A stretch of 64,000 bases of DNA from Chitinophagaceae bacterium (GTDB taxonomy: Bacteria; Bacteroidota; Bacteroidia; Chitinophagales; Chitinophagaceae), in assembly GCA_019638595.1 (NCBI GenBank), contig JAHBTJ010000001.1, positions 310,001-374,000 of the forward strand, read 5' to 3'. Position numbers and translations under genes: made by a program. The notes under the pieces were generated by a model. The model searched no databases. It worked only from the letters and a program-made list of their open reading frames with translations, and had not been told where the DNA came from. This document shows positions 7,963 to 15,630 of this stretch, one piece after another (position 1 is the first letter of the stretch; each line of letters opens with the position of its first letter).

Positions 7963-8598
7963 TTATGCTGCGTCTTTGGTGGTCTCTGCATTGTCGTGAA
8001 AGTTTCCAATGTAATACGATGCCATTCCTTTTTCAATTCCAAGCCTAAAAAGGCCAACTCCTTTTTTAACTTCCTTAATGTACAAAGATTGAATATTCTG
8101 AGCTTTCCATAACAACTCAATTTCTGTAAAAAAATCTCCATTGTCAGGGTTAACTACAACTGATTTTTTGTGTCCACCTTTTGAGCCAAATGGATATAGC
8201 TTAATTTCTTTGGCTTTGAGTGTTTCTAAATTGTGTAATTCGAAATTTGTTTCTTTAATTGATTCACTAAACTCGCCAATATTTTTATAGAAGGTATTCG
8301 TCCAGCCAATTTCTGCGTGTCTACAAATGCGAAATGGTAGGTCAAGTTTGTATTTATTTATTTCAACATCGTCCAAAGGGTCAACCTGAATTAGTTCTGA
8401 AATTTCTTTAAACCTTTTGAGCGATGCTCTGTAAAAGAAGACTTTTCCATTATGACTTTTCAATCCCCAATTATTTGTATGCTCCCACCAGCTATCATAA
8501 AATAATTCTATTTTATCAATTCCGATTACTCTATGAGGTCTTTCGTCGTATATAGTTTTATAGACGCCTCCAACTATTATATCATTTGACTGTGTCAT
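7963..8598 (-). CDS. Conserved hypothetical protein
   Basis: 211 residues, no signal peptide or membrane segment. The N-terminus (DIIVGGVYKTIYDERPHRVIGIDKIELFYDSWW) has the look of a small beta-rich domain with many aromatic residues. The C-terminal half contains LYPFGSKGGHKKSVVVNPDNGDFF and ends in a charged tail. No motif points to an activity. Cassette between sites 4 and 5; the coding region ends three bases from the box of site 4. The start codon at 8598 is followed closely by a plausible coding sequence and lies about 36 bases from the next site. Confidence 0.65.
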   Translation of the reverse strand: MTQSNDIIVGGVYKTIYDERPHRVIGIDKIELFYDSWWEHTNNWGLKSHNGKVFFYRASLKRFKEISELIQVDPLDDVEINKYKLDLPFRICRHAEIGWTNTFYKNIGEFSESIKETNFELHNLETLKAKEIKLYPFGSKGGHKKSVVVNPDNGDFFTEIELLWKAQNIQSLYIKEVKKGVGLFRLGIEKGMASYYIGNFHDNAETTKDAA

Positions 8599-8634
8599 TA
8601 TAACTTGCTGAATTTTGAGGTGTCACGGAAAATA

Positions 8635-8763
8635 GCATACGAACAGGGCTTGCTGGAGGTGTGGCATCAGTATTCCGTCAAGCCCGGACTGAAGCACAAT
8701 GCAAGCAACCAAGCTGAGAATATATTCGTCGCCCCGCCATATGGCTAAACCGCCTGTTGGCAG
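8635..8763 (-). repeat. attC-like site 5 (short class, 129 bp)
   Basis: Box GCATACGAAC (degenerate) and box GTTGGCAG (8756-8763) enclose arms GGGCTTGCTGGAGGTGTGG and CCGCCATATGGCTAAACC. It has a single internal CGTCAAGCCCGGACTGAAGC module, against two in the long sites. Confidence 0.72.
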
Positions 8764-8780
8764 GAAGTATATCCTTCCCG

Positions 8781-9443
8781 TCAATGAAATTTTGCCCACA
8801 ATTTTGGATATAGTTTGGGTAATTGGTCTTCCGTCCAGTCTGTACCCTTTGTAGGTGGGGCTCCAAAGTCATAATCAAGCCCACTTTTATAAGCAACGTT
8901 CCGTGGAAAAGTTTCATCTTCTTCTTTTTTTTCCGTCCTTTGCATATAAGCTTTATCAGCAACATACATTAACTCTTCAAACTGTGTATTTATCTCTTTA
9001 TGTATTTTATCTGCTAAATAGTCTGGAGATTTCAATGTTTCTTTGAAAGTGTTTTCACCTTGTCCTATTAACCAGCATCGGAAATATAAATAGGGGTCGT
9101 CTGTAACCCAGCCTTCAATTATTTTCTCTGCCGCCAATACCTTGAAATCATCTGCTTCAATAACGTATTTCCTGAAAATTTTTTCAAACTCAATAATTTG
9201 CTCAGGTGTATAGTCAACCAGTTTATTCACTAAAATATTTTCTTGTATCTCTTGATTACCGTTTGAATGAAAAAAGGAATAGTCAATTAGTTTCCAAAAT
9301 TCATGCTCGTTCATACTGTCAGCTTTTATAAAATTGATGGATTGAATATGAGTTTGAACTTCCTCTTTATTTTGGTCACCCTGTGTCTGCCCGCAACCAG
9401 TTGTGACAAATATGAAAAATAAAATCAAATAAAAATTTTGCAT
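8781..9443 (-). CDS. DUF4240-like lipoprotein
   Basis: 220 residues with a lipoprotein signal (LILFFIFVTTGCGQ, Cys about 17). The mature protein contains MNEHEFWKLIDYSF, then YTPEQIIEFEKIF and LRCWLIGQG-like segments (YFRCWLIGQGENTF), the layout of the DUF4240 family. The biochemical role of that family is not established to my knowledge. Most DUF4240 proteins are cytoplasmic, so a lipoprotein version is slightly unusual. Single-gene cassette between sites 5 and 6. Confidence 0.75.
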   Translation of the reverse strand: MQNFYLILFFIFVTTGCGQTQGDQNKEEVQTHIQSINFIKADSMNEHEFWKLIDYSFFHSNGNQEIQENILVNKLVDYTPEQIIEFEKIFRKYVIEADDFKVLAAEKIIEGWVTDDPYLYFRCWLIGQGENTFKETLKSPDYLADKIHKEINTQFEELMYVADKAYMQRTEKKEEDETFPRNVAYKSGLDYDFGAPPTKGTDWTEDQLPKLYPKLWAKFH

Positions 9444-9465
9444 AAGTAAAGTTTCAATACAATTA

Positions 9466-9653
9466 CTGCCAACGGGTAAGGGCTTGCTGGAGGTGTGGCA
9501 TTAGTATTCCGTCTGCCTGTAGCCGTTGCCCGGTTTTATTTTTTTGTTGAAGTTAAGCACAAAAGCCGATAGATATTCGTCCTGCCGGGGTTTGCAATTA
9601 GCCGATGTTACAATGTCAAGCCCAACTTGCATAAAACCCAATGTTGGTGGCAG
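9466..9653 (-). repeat. attC-like site 6 (long class, 188 bp)
   Basis: Box CTGCCAAC (9466-9473) and box GTTGGTGGCAG (9643-9653). Arms GGGCTTGCTGGAGGTGTGG and CCCAACTTGCATAAAACCC pair imperfectly. Confidence 0.78.
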
Positions 9654-9658
9654 TTTTT

Positions 9659-9958
9659 TTATTCATTTATTCTGTTTTTCAAGTCCATTCGTTCGTGTAA
9701 AATCCTTGTTATCTCAACTGGTTTGTCATTAAACTTTCGATAAAAAATTATGTGTCGGTTTGCTTTCAGTCCAAAAAGTTCATCTCTAATTCCGTCATAA
9801 TTTTTTCCGATGCTTGGGTCGTCTGCAATGTGTTGGCAATTTGCGAGTAACATTTCATAATATTTGTCAGCTTGCTTTTCAGACCATTTGTCAAATGTAT
9901 AATCCCAAATTTTCGTTAAGTCTTCAACGGCTTCATTGGTTAATTTATATTTTGGCAT
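9659..9958 (-). CDS. parE: ParE/RelE-family toxin
   Basis: 99 residues with the ParE fold pattern: KLTNEAVEDLTKIWDYT at the N-terminus, then SEKQADKYYEMLLANCQHIADDP, and the late strands GLKANRHIIFYRKF and EITRILHERMD. ParE toxins poison DNA gyrase; the residues near the C-terminus (RILHERMD) are those typical of the ParE rather than the RelE branch. The start overlaps the end of the antitoxin gene by 14 bases. Two-gene cassette between sites 6 and 7. Confidence 0.92.
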   Translation of the reverse strand: MPKYKLTNEAVEDLTKIWDYTFDKWSEKQADKYYEMLLANCQHIADDPSIGKNYDGIRDELFGLKANRHIIFYRKFNDKPVEITRILHERMDLKNRINE

Positions 9959-10199
9959 TATTCCGTTTTCTCGCTTTTAATTCTTTAAGATGTTTGTCAG
10001 GGTCAAAATCGTGAGCAATTCCACTGTCAATTCCTTTTTGAATTGCATTCTTTAGTGCAATAACTTTACTTTCTTCGTCTTCTAAAAGTCGAAGTCCTGC
10101 ACGAATAACTTCGCTTACATTTTTATACCGCCCTGCCGATACCTGGCTACTCACAAACTGGTCAAAATAGTTCCCAAGTGATATTGATGTATTTTTCAT
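9945..10199 (-). CDS. parD: ParD-type antitoxin (ribbon-helix-helix)
   Basis: 84 residues. The N-terminal ribbon-helix-helix region reads TSISLGNYFDQFVSSQVSAG, then YKNVSEVIRAGLRLLEDEE, the signature of ParD/CC2985-type antitoxins. The C-terminal part (DPDKHLKELKARKR) is the toxin-binding tail. A promoter with a palindromic operator lies just upstream (10215-10245), consistent with autorepression by the antitoxin or the complex. It is the first gene of the pair. Confidence 0.92.
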   Translation of the reverse strand: MKNTSISLGNYFDQFVSSQVSAGRYKNVSEVIRAGLRLLEDEESKVIALKNAIQKGIDSGIAHDFDPDKHLKELKARKRNNAKI

Positions 10200-10214
10200 C
10201 TTTTAAACTTTTCT

Positions 10215-10245
10215 CAAAGTTACCAAAAATTGGTAAATAGGCAAA
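10215..10245 (-). promoter_or_regulatory. Promoter and palindromic operator of the parDE pair
   Basis: The minus strand carries TAACTTTG (10222-10215), a perfect -7 element, with a TTTG at 10245-10242 as the -33 element. Overlapping the -7 element is a perfect inverted repeat TTACCAA-AAA-TTGGTAA (10220-10236), a good operator for the ribbon-helix-helix protein. The start codon is 16 bases downstream of the -7 element. Confidence 0.7.
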
Positions 10246-10310
10246 TTCTTCCGTCAGAATTTTACAAGTTTGATTTTCAGATTTTTGTCGAGATGAAGAG
10301 TTCGGTAAAA

Positions 10311-10509
10311 TTGCCACCAACGAGCGGGGCTTTATGCAGGTGTGGTATTAGTATTCCGTCTGCCCGATACCGCTGCCCGGTTTTATTTTTTGTTGAAGTT
10401 AAGTACAAAAGCCGATAGATATTCATCAAGCCGGAGCTGCTGCCGAGATTTGCACTTAGCTGATGTTACAATGTCCAGCCCAACTTGCATAAAACCCGAT
10501 GGAAGCTGC
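10311..10509 (-). repeat. attC-like site 7 (long class, one box degenerate)
   Basis: The box TTGCCACCAAC (10311-10321) is intact. The other end reads GATGGAAGCTGC where GTTGGxxGCTGC is expected, so the core TT is lost. Arms GGGCTTTATGCAGGTGTGG and CCCAACTTGCATAAAACCC. Confidence 0.72.
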
Positions 10510-10522
10510 ATATTCTTTGCTG

Positions 10523-11221
10523 TCATTCTAAGTCTGATTTTATTCGCTTGCTTTTCAACCAGTCTGAAAGTCGTTCTTTAATTTCCGATTGTTGTTTAAA
10601 AGCAAAAGGTTCATTCTTTGGAATTGTCCAGCCTTTTAATGAGTCAAAATAAAGTAACAAGTCATCCTGTGGAACTCCAGACATCTCAAAGTCAATTTCA
10701 AGAACTTTGCCGTTGTCAATATAATAAATTAAACCTGCACGTCCGTGATATTTAATATGAAAGCCATCAACTTTTATTAGGTTATCAAAGTTGTCTTTTT
10801 GTCGTCGTTCACTTATCCATTTGTCTTTTACAATTTCAGCAATGTGATTTTGAAAAGTTGTATCGTCAATTTTTACTGTTGTCCAGCCTTTAGGTGTTTT
10901 GCGGCCAATTTCTCTTTCGTTTTTTATTACTTGCTGTCTGCAACATTCAGCTTGTTGTGTCATTTGCATTTTGTCAGCACAAGTTGCAAGGCTAAGCCAA
11001 AAGTCTTCTGAAAAATAATGTCCGCTTTCATCAGCCATTTCTATGAGTGTGTCAAGTGAAAGTCCCCACTCATTATTTTTTAAAAAGTCTTTGCTTTCTT
11101 TAAATTTTTCTGTGTCCTTATAAAACTCTGGAACATACTCTTGTGTCAACCTAAGAATTGCAGCAGGTGTCAATTCTTGAGGTTCTGTCTTACGCTTTTT
11201 GAATACAGAGAAGATGTTCAT
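10523..11221 (-). CDS. Hypothetical protein
   Basis: 232 residues from the Met at 11221 (MNIFSVFKKRKTEPQEL). The frame is open 18 codons further up, but those codons read through a collapsed recombination site. The sequence is soluble, with a helical N-terminal half (LTPAAILRLTQEYVPEFY, FWLSLATCADKMQMTQQAECC) and a beta-rich C-terminal half (FHIKYHGRAGLIYYIDNGKVLEIDFEMSG). No catalytic pattern is evident and no family is recognised with confidence. Cassette between site 7 and the collapsed site at 11229. Confidence 0.6.
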   Translation of the reverse strand: MNIFSVFKKRKTEPQELTPAAILRLTQEYVPEFYKDTEKFKESKDFLKNNEWGLSLDTLIEMADESGHYFSEDFWLSLATCADKMQMTQQAECCRQQVIKNEREIGRKTPKGWTTVKIDDTTFQNHIAEIVKDKWISERRQKDNFDNLIKVDGFHIKYHGRAGLIYYIDNGKVLEIDFEMSGVPQDDLLLYFDSLKGWTIPKNEPFAFKQQSEIKERLSDWLKSKRIKSDLE

Positions 11222-11228
11222 TAGAGTT

Positions 11229-11254
11229 GCAGCCAAGCCCCTTGTTGGTAGTCG
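11229..11254 (-). repeat. Collapsed attC-like site
   Basis: Box GCAGCCAA is followed at once by CCCCTTGTTGGTAG; the hairpin body is missing. The box GTTGGTAGTCGTTTT pairs with AAAATGGCTACCAAT at 12232-12246 across the next gene, so this is still the edge of a cassette. Confidence 0.5.
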
Positions 11255-11264
11255 TTTTTCTATA

Positions 11265-12215
11265 TCAATTTTCACACCTGTTTTTTATTACTTTTAAAAG
11301 CCGTTCTTGAAAGTCGGTCAATATTTGGTCGCCACAAAACGAAGCATATGCATTGATGTTTGTTGTCAGCTCATACGATGAACTTAATGTCAATTCGGTT
11401 TGTCCATTTGGTAATGACTTTAAATTATATTCAGCATTTAAGAATTTGAAATGATTACCGCGCAAAATGTGTTGGTCAAAAACTGTCTGCCTTATTGAAG
11501 ACGAAACGACTGTAATGTCAAACGAAATATGTTTATTCCTGTCCCACGTTGTAACCTTTTCTAAAAATTTTAAACCACCTTCAAAGTGTCCAATTCTTGT
11601 TGCACCTAAAGTGTCTTTGTCTAACTCGGCATAAAGTGGTCTTGGAATACCTGCATAATTGAAAAAACCTTTTGTGTATTCATTTGCGTGAATCTTTCTA
11701 ACACGAATAATATTTTTCCAAATCGTTTCGGGTTTGGCGTTTATTATTGTATTTGTTACAACTGAATAAGAATGTGTTGGCTGTTTAAATTGTTGTTCAA
11801 TAGGTGAAATAATAAACGGAAGTAAGATAATTGTGTAAAGTGTCCCACGTTTTGTTTTTACACGTTGAATAATTTCTCCTGCAATTAGTCCTACCGTTAT
11901 TGCGGCAAGCATATATGGAATTAAAATAACCCAAAGACAAATTAAATCTTCAATTCGTGTTAAGAAACAAAGTAGAAAGAAAACAACAACTGTCCATACA
12001 GGACTTGAAATTCTATATCCCCAACTTTTTAATTGTTCTTTGTTGGCATAAAATAGCGGAATTAGTCCAATGACGATTGGTGTTATCCAAATAAATGTTA
12101 CAGAGAAAAGATTAAAGGCTTCGTCAAGTGCGTGAATATTGAAAATAAGTCTAAGGATTAGAGCGTAAACAGCACCAATAATAATTCCTGCATATTTTTT
12201 TAAAGAATTTTTCAT
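11265..12215 (-). CDS. Membrane protein with C-terminal SRPBCC/polyketide-cyclase-like domain
   Basis: 316 residues from the Met at 12215 (MKNSLKKYAGIIIGAVYALIL); codons further up belong to the recombination site. The first about 140 residues hold four hydrophobic helices. After QPTHSYSVVTNTIINAKPETIWKNI begins a soluble domain with the START/SRPBCC pattern: 'I.a.pe.vW..i', then a long beta sheet including LDKDTLGATRIGHFEGG and ELTLSSSYEL, and a final helix (FCGDQILTDFQERLLKVIKN). Such domains bind hydrophobic ligands; none is indicated here. Confidence 0.7.
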   Translation of the reverse strand: MKNSLKKYAGIIIGAVYALILRLIFNIHALDEAFNLFSVTFIWITPIVIGLIPLFYANKEQLKSWGYRISSPVWTVVVFFLLCFLTRIEDLICLWVILIPYMLAAITVGLIAGEIIQRVKTKRGTLYTIILLPFIISPIEQQFKQPTHSYSVVTNTIINAKPETIWKNIIRVRKIHANEYTKGFFNYAGIPRPLYAELDKDTLGATRIGHFEGGLKFLEKVTTWDRNKHISFDITVVSSSIRQTVFDQHILRGNHFKFLNAEYNLKSLPNGQTELTLSSSYELTTNINAYASFCGDQILTDFQERLLKVIKNRCEN

Positions 12216-12236
12216 TTTGCTGGCTGTCAATAAAAT

Positions 12237-12374
12237 GGCTACCAATGATTTACAGCTTGGCGTTTGTGGCGGCAATTGAAGAACGTCAGCTCAAATTTAG
12301 CACAAAAGTTTAATAGTAGTACTAAGCTCAAATTATGCACGGCAGCCGCCATAACGCCAAACCGATGTTAGCGG
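12237..12374 (-). repeat. attC-like site 8 (short class)
   Basis: Box GGCTACCAAT (core C mutated to T) and box GTTAGCGG (12367-12374). The arms are strong: CTTGGCGTTTGTGGCGGC and GCCGCCATAACGCCAAACC. Very similar to site 25 at 27907. Confidence 0.75.
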
Positions 12375-12394
12375 TTCGTTGTTTTCTCGCCCGT

Positions 12395-13153
12395 CTATTT
12401 CAGTTTCTTAATTGCGTTACTTTCAAGCAAGGATTTCATTTGTGTTATGGCTGTTTTATTGAGTTGTATAAGTCGTTCATTTTGTGTCAAACCTTTTCGC
12501 ATAATCTCTGATGTTTCCGTCTTTGTTCGGATTGTTGTCCCGCCATTCTTTTGCCGTAATTCCGAAAAGAGCAACGTTTAGTAAGTCGGCTTCGTTGGCA
12601 TAAACAAAACTTGCTTGTTGCTTGGTGATTTCTTGCGGTATCAGGTTTTCTTTGATAGCACCAGTATGAATGTGATAGTTTACTTTCGCTAATGTCCGTT
12701 GTAAGTTCCATTCTAATTTCAAACGGCTGTTTTCATCGTCTTTCAGGCGTTGAAATTCATTGATAAGATAAATCTGAAATTCGGGGCTTAGCCACATTGC
12801 AAAGTGAAAAGCAATGTCTTTATGTGCATAAGTTCCTCCGTAACGACCGGCTTTTACAATCAATCCGATTGCCTGTGTTCGGTCAATCCATTGTCCTACG
12901 GACATAATGAACCTGTTTACTCCTGCTTCTTGGTTAATTACCCCGAATTCGGGGTAATTAAAATCCGGGTTCTTGATGTTTTCCCAAACGCCCAAATATT
13001 CCAATGTGTTTTTATTGGTTATCCATTTTCCGATTAGCCCGCTACCTTCACGGAAAGAAGCGGTCATATCGGTCAAACTGATATAGTCAGTTTCATTTTG
13101 ATAATAACCGTTATTGTTGATTGGTTTACGTTTAGTATTCTGCTCTTTGCCAT
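12395..13153 (-). pseudogene. KilA-N domain protein gene, decayed
   Basis: The open part (12477-13076) encodes a KilA-N domain: LTDMTASF, TLEYLGVWENIKNPDFNYPEFG and GRYGGTYAHKDIAFHFAMWLSPEFQIYL. The natural start appears to be the ATG at 13151-13153 (MAKSRILNVNQSTITVI), but it is in another frame. Joining it to YQNETDYISLTDM needs a frameshift near 13100. At the other end the frame stops at RFDTK, while another frame continues as KGLTQNERLIQLNKTAITQMKSLLESNAIKKLK to the TAG at 12395-12397. That tail is typical of this family, so part of the middle is deleted and the frame is shifted. At least two lesions; probably non-functional. Confidence 0.75.
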
Positions 13154-13186
13154 ATTTTACTTTGTAAAAGGAAAATTTAAAAAAAG

Positions 13187-13212
13187 GAACTGTTAGTATT
13201 AGCGGTTACTTG
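13187..13212 (-). repeat. Collapsed attC-like site between two pseudogenes
   Basis: Only GTTAGTATTAGCGGTTACTTG remains. The TTAGCGGTTACTTGT part pairs with the box beyond the VOC pseudogene (ACAATGACCGCCAAC at 13651-13665). Confidence 0.4.
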
Positions 13213-13579
13213 TTATTCTGATATGATTAAATAATATCCGTCTAAATCCCTTAACGTGAACTGATTTTTAAGTGAATTTTCGTTATAGTGGATTTCTTTT
13301 TCAATGTTTGCGTTTAACTTTTTTGCGGTTTCAAATGCTTGCTTCAAGTTAGTAACTCTGAAAAAAAGTATCAATCCGTTTCCGACTTCCTTTTCGGGAT
13401 TGAGCATTGTTGGATGTTCGTGGTCGCCCATTTATGCAGACAAAGAACAACGGTATTTGCATTTGTCAGAATTTCAAAAGTTTCGCCACCGTGTTCACTT
13501 TTACAACCTAATAATTTCTGATAAAATTCAGAACTTTTAGAAATACTTTTACAGTTATTATTGTTTCAGTTTTTACCAT
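13213..13579 (-). pseudogene. VOC/glyoxalase-family gene with two frameshifts
   Basis: The 72-codon open part ends NQFTLRDLDGYYLIISE, a typical VOC C-terminus. Upstream in other frames come SKSSEFYQKLLGCKSEHGG and EILTNANTVVLCLHKW, then the GDHEHPTMLNPEKE start of the open part, and before them an ATG at 13577-13579 (MVKTETIITVK). One shift near 13432 and one near 13545 rejoin a complete protein of about 120 residues. Family known for metal-dependent isomerases and resistance proteins; this copy is probably dead. Confidence 0.7.
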
Positions 13580-13650
13580 AGTTTACTTGGGTTAATGTTT
13601 CGTCAATTTTCTATTTTGTCCTTCCGTTGATGTTTGCACGGTCGTCCGTT

Positions 13651-13680
13651 ACAATGACCGCCAACCTGATGTTAGTACTA
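13651..13680 (-). repeat. Collapsed attC-like site
   Basis: CCGCCAAC (13658-13665) is followed after five bases by GTTAGTAC (13671-13678): the two boxes survive without the hairpin. The sequence TTACAATGACCGCCAAC is identical to the terminal box of the array at 29791-29807. The 116 bases from here to 13796 hold no gene that I can see. Confidence 0.5.
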
Positions 13681-13796
13681 AGTTGCGGACAAACAAACAA
13701 GCCAACCAATTGCCCGGCTACCCAATAGTCGCAGTATTATTAATGTCATCGGTTGAAGATATCTGTAAGCTTGATAATTGTTTCATAAAATTTGTC

Positions 13797-14363
13797 TTAG
13801 TCCTTTTTAGAACTGGAAGACCCTTGGGTGTCCGAAGCAAAGCCCATACATTCCTGTAAGTTGTATCGGTTGGCGTTGGGCCCCGCTAGAATTGTCATAA
13901 TAACTCCTGAAAACTTTCCGCTTTCAAATTCGGATTGGTGTTTTTTAGCTAGTTCTTTGTCAGCTGTGAGTTTTGTAACAACGCAAATACAATATACTCT
14001 TCTTTGATTTTCGTCTGGTACAATTCTTTTTGTTCCGTTCATGAATTCTGCGATGTCAACATTAATGCCATTTACTTTTACAATTTCAGGTTCAAATTTG
14101 AAAGTTGCCATACTCATAAAAGAAACAAATATGAATATGATTACAGTTACACCAAAATATTTCAAAAATTGCCATGATTTTATTTTGAGTTTTTCTTTTG
14201 AGATGCCACTGCCAATTAGCCATGTACAGAGTAAAAGAGTTAAAAGAACGGCAATGATAATTCCGGGGTCTAAAAAGGAAAGAAGTTGTTTGCTTGCATT
14301 GATGTATTCTTTGCCTGCTCCATAAGTCAACAATAGGCCGAGAACAATTTTAAATATTTTCAT
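13797..14363 (-). CDS. Inner-membrane protein of unknown function
   Basis: 188 residues. Three hydrophobic helices: about 4-20, 33-52 and 68-90. After them is a soluble C-terminal domain with two Cys in YCICVV and a later LQECMGFAS. The helices suggest an inner-membrane anchor with a periplasmic or cytoplasmic domain of about 95 residues. The tail QGSSSSKKD is low-complexity. Nothing is recognised as a family motif. Cassette between the collapsed site at 13651 and site 9. Confidence 0.65.
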   Translation of the reverse strand: MKIFKIVLGLLLTYGAGKEYINASKQLLSFLDPGIIIAVLLTLLLCTWLIGSGISKEKLKIKSWQFLKYFGVTVIIFIFVSFMSMATFKFEPEIVKVNGINVDIAEFMNGTKRIVPDENQRRVYCICVVTKLTADKELAKKHQSEFESGKFSGVIMTILAGPNANRYNLQECMGFASDTQGSSSSKKD

Positions 14364-14373
14364 AATATATTTT

Positions 14374-14601
14374 GTCTAACGGAATTTACTTGCAATTAGT
14401 ATTAAAGAGCAGGTATTACCCATGGTTGGGAATTTTATATTCGTCCGCCTGGAACCGATGCCTTGCTTTTTGATAAAGTTAAATATTAAGAACTAAAGCT
14501 GGGCTCTATTCGTCGAGCCCCGAACCACAGTACAGCAGAATTACCGCTGTTGATTGCTCCAATGTCAAGCCCCACTATTGGCAATACCAATGTTAGCTGC
14601 C
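14374..14601 (-). repeat. attC-like site 9 (long class with insertion)
   Basis: Box CTAAC (14376-14380) and box GTTAGCTGCC (14592-14601). Arms AGGTATTACCCATGGTTGGG and CCCCACTATTGGCAATACC. An extra stretch of about 35 bases lies between the low-coordinate box and the arm. Its body matches site 16 (22438) closely. Confidence 0.7.
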
Positions 14602-14640
14602 GTTCTACTCTGCCAACGTAGCTATGTCCGTCCAATTTTG

Positions 14641-15621
14641 CTACTTACTTTCATAGAAGAACGATTTAAGTGGTTCACCAAGTTTTCCGTCAAGTAGATA
14701 TTTAATGTCTGCCTCAACTCCCTCTAATTGTGAAGTGTCGGTTCGCCACTTTTCAATGTCGTCACTTGAAGTGAGAAAAGATTTTTTGTCATGAATAATT
14801 TCTTCGCTGCTAATGTAGCTCATGGACTGACGAATATTACTAATTCCAATTTTTATGATGTCGCCAATTTTTTCCTTCATATGGTCAAACCAATATGACT
14901 GGTGATGCCAAAATGCAGATTGCAAAAGGGAATCTTCTTTACTGTCTCTAAGCAAGTTAGCGAAGTCGGATAGAAACTGAATGTATTTAATAAAGCCCCA
15001 CAATGCACTGTTCAATGGATGTTTATTGCTACTGCCTAATTTATACTTTATTATGTCTCTATTTGAAAGAACTTCCCAAAAATCTGAAATAGAATAACCA
15101 CTTGTCCAGCCGTCATCAAGAAACCAAAGAAACTGGTCAATATCATCATCATTTTTTACAATTTGATTTAGCATGAGAAATCTGTCAAACAATGCGGTTG
15201 AGTTTTTAATATTACTACGATAAAAATATTGTCCGTCTCTCTTACTTGATATTTGCTTCAATAAGAGTTGTGGTAGAATAAGAGGATAGTATTCAGTGAA
15301 ATATTTATTTACGAATTCATTTTTCAAAATGAAATCAATTTCTCTTTCGGTTTTGACAGGAAGCGGATTGGGAATGTAGTTGGCAATAAGTCCAATTTCC
15401 AAAATGCTGAAGTAATCAATATAAAAATCAATGTTGTCTCTTTCATTAACTTCACGAATGGAATCTATCGGATTCTCTTTATGGTCTCTAAGAAGAATTC
15501 GTAAACTGACAATTTTGTTGTCTTTGATTAAAGAATTTACAGTTCTGAAACCTTTGGCGGCAGCTCCTTTTTTTCGATACTGCTTTGTAATTACCTCAAG
15601 GTTTATTTGTTTGTTGTCCAT
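14641..15621 (-). CDS. Unknown partner of the downstream-reading alpha/beta hydrolase
   Basis: 326 residues, soluble and mostly helical, no signal peptide. Recognisable stretches are GAAAKGFRTVNSLIKDN, FLWFLDDGWTSGYSISDFWEVL and SAFWHHQSYWFDHMKEKIGD, with several tryptophans and histidines but no known catalytic pattern. It begins nine bases after the hydrolase gene ends, and both lie inside one cassette (sites 9 to 10), so they moved together and are likely to work together. A substrate, regulator or effector role are all possible. Confidence 0.6.
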   Translation of the reverse strand: MDNKQINLEVITKQYRKKGAAAKGFRTVNSLIKDNKIVSLRILLRDHKENPIDSIREVNERDNIDFYIDYFSILEIGLIANYIPNPLPVKTEREIDFILKNEFVNKYFTEYYPLILPQLLLKQISSKRDGQYFYRSNIKNSTALFDRFLMLNQIVKNDDDIDQFLWFLDDGWTSGYSISDFWEVLSNRDIIKYKLGSSNKHPLNSALWGFIKYIQFLSDFANLLRDSKEDSLLQSAFWHHQSYWFDHMKEKIGDIIKIGISNIRQSMSYISSEEIIHDKKSFLTSSDDIEKWRTDTSQLEGVEADIKYLLDGKLGEPLKSFFYESK

Positions 15622-15630
15622 GATAAGTGA

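Noticed and set aside
9526-9732. Plus-strand frames inside several sites (also 10342-10581 and 27155-27424)
   Set aside because: They read repeat DNA and similar peptides recur (FIFLLKLSTKADRY...), so they are artefacts of the repeated sites, not genes.
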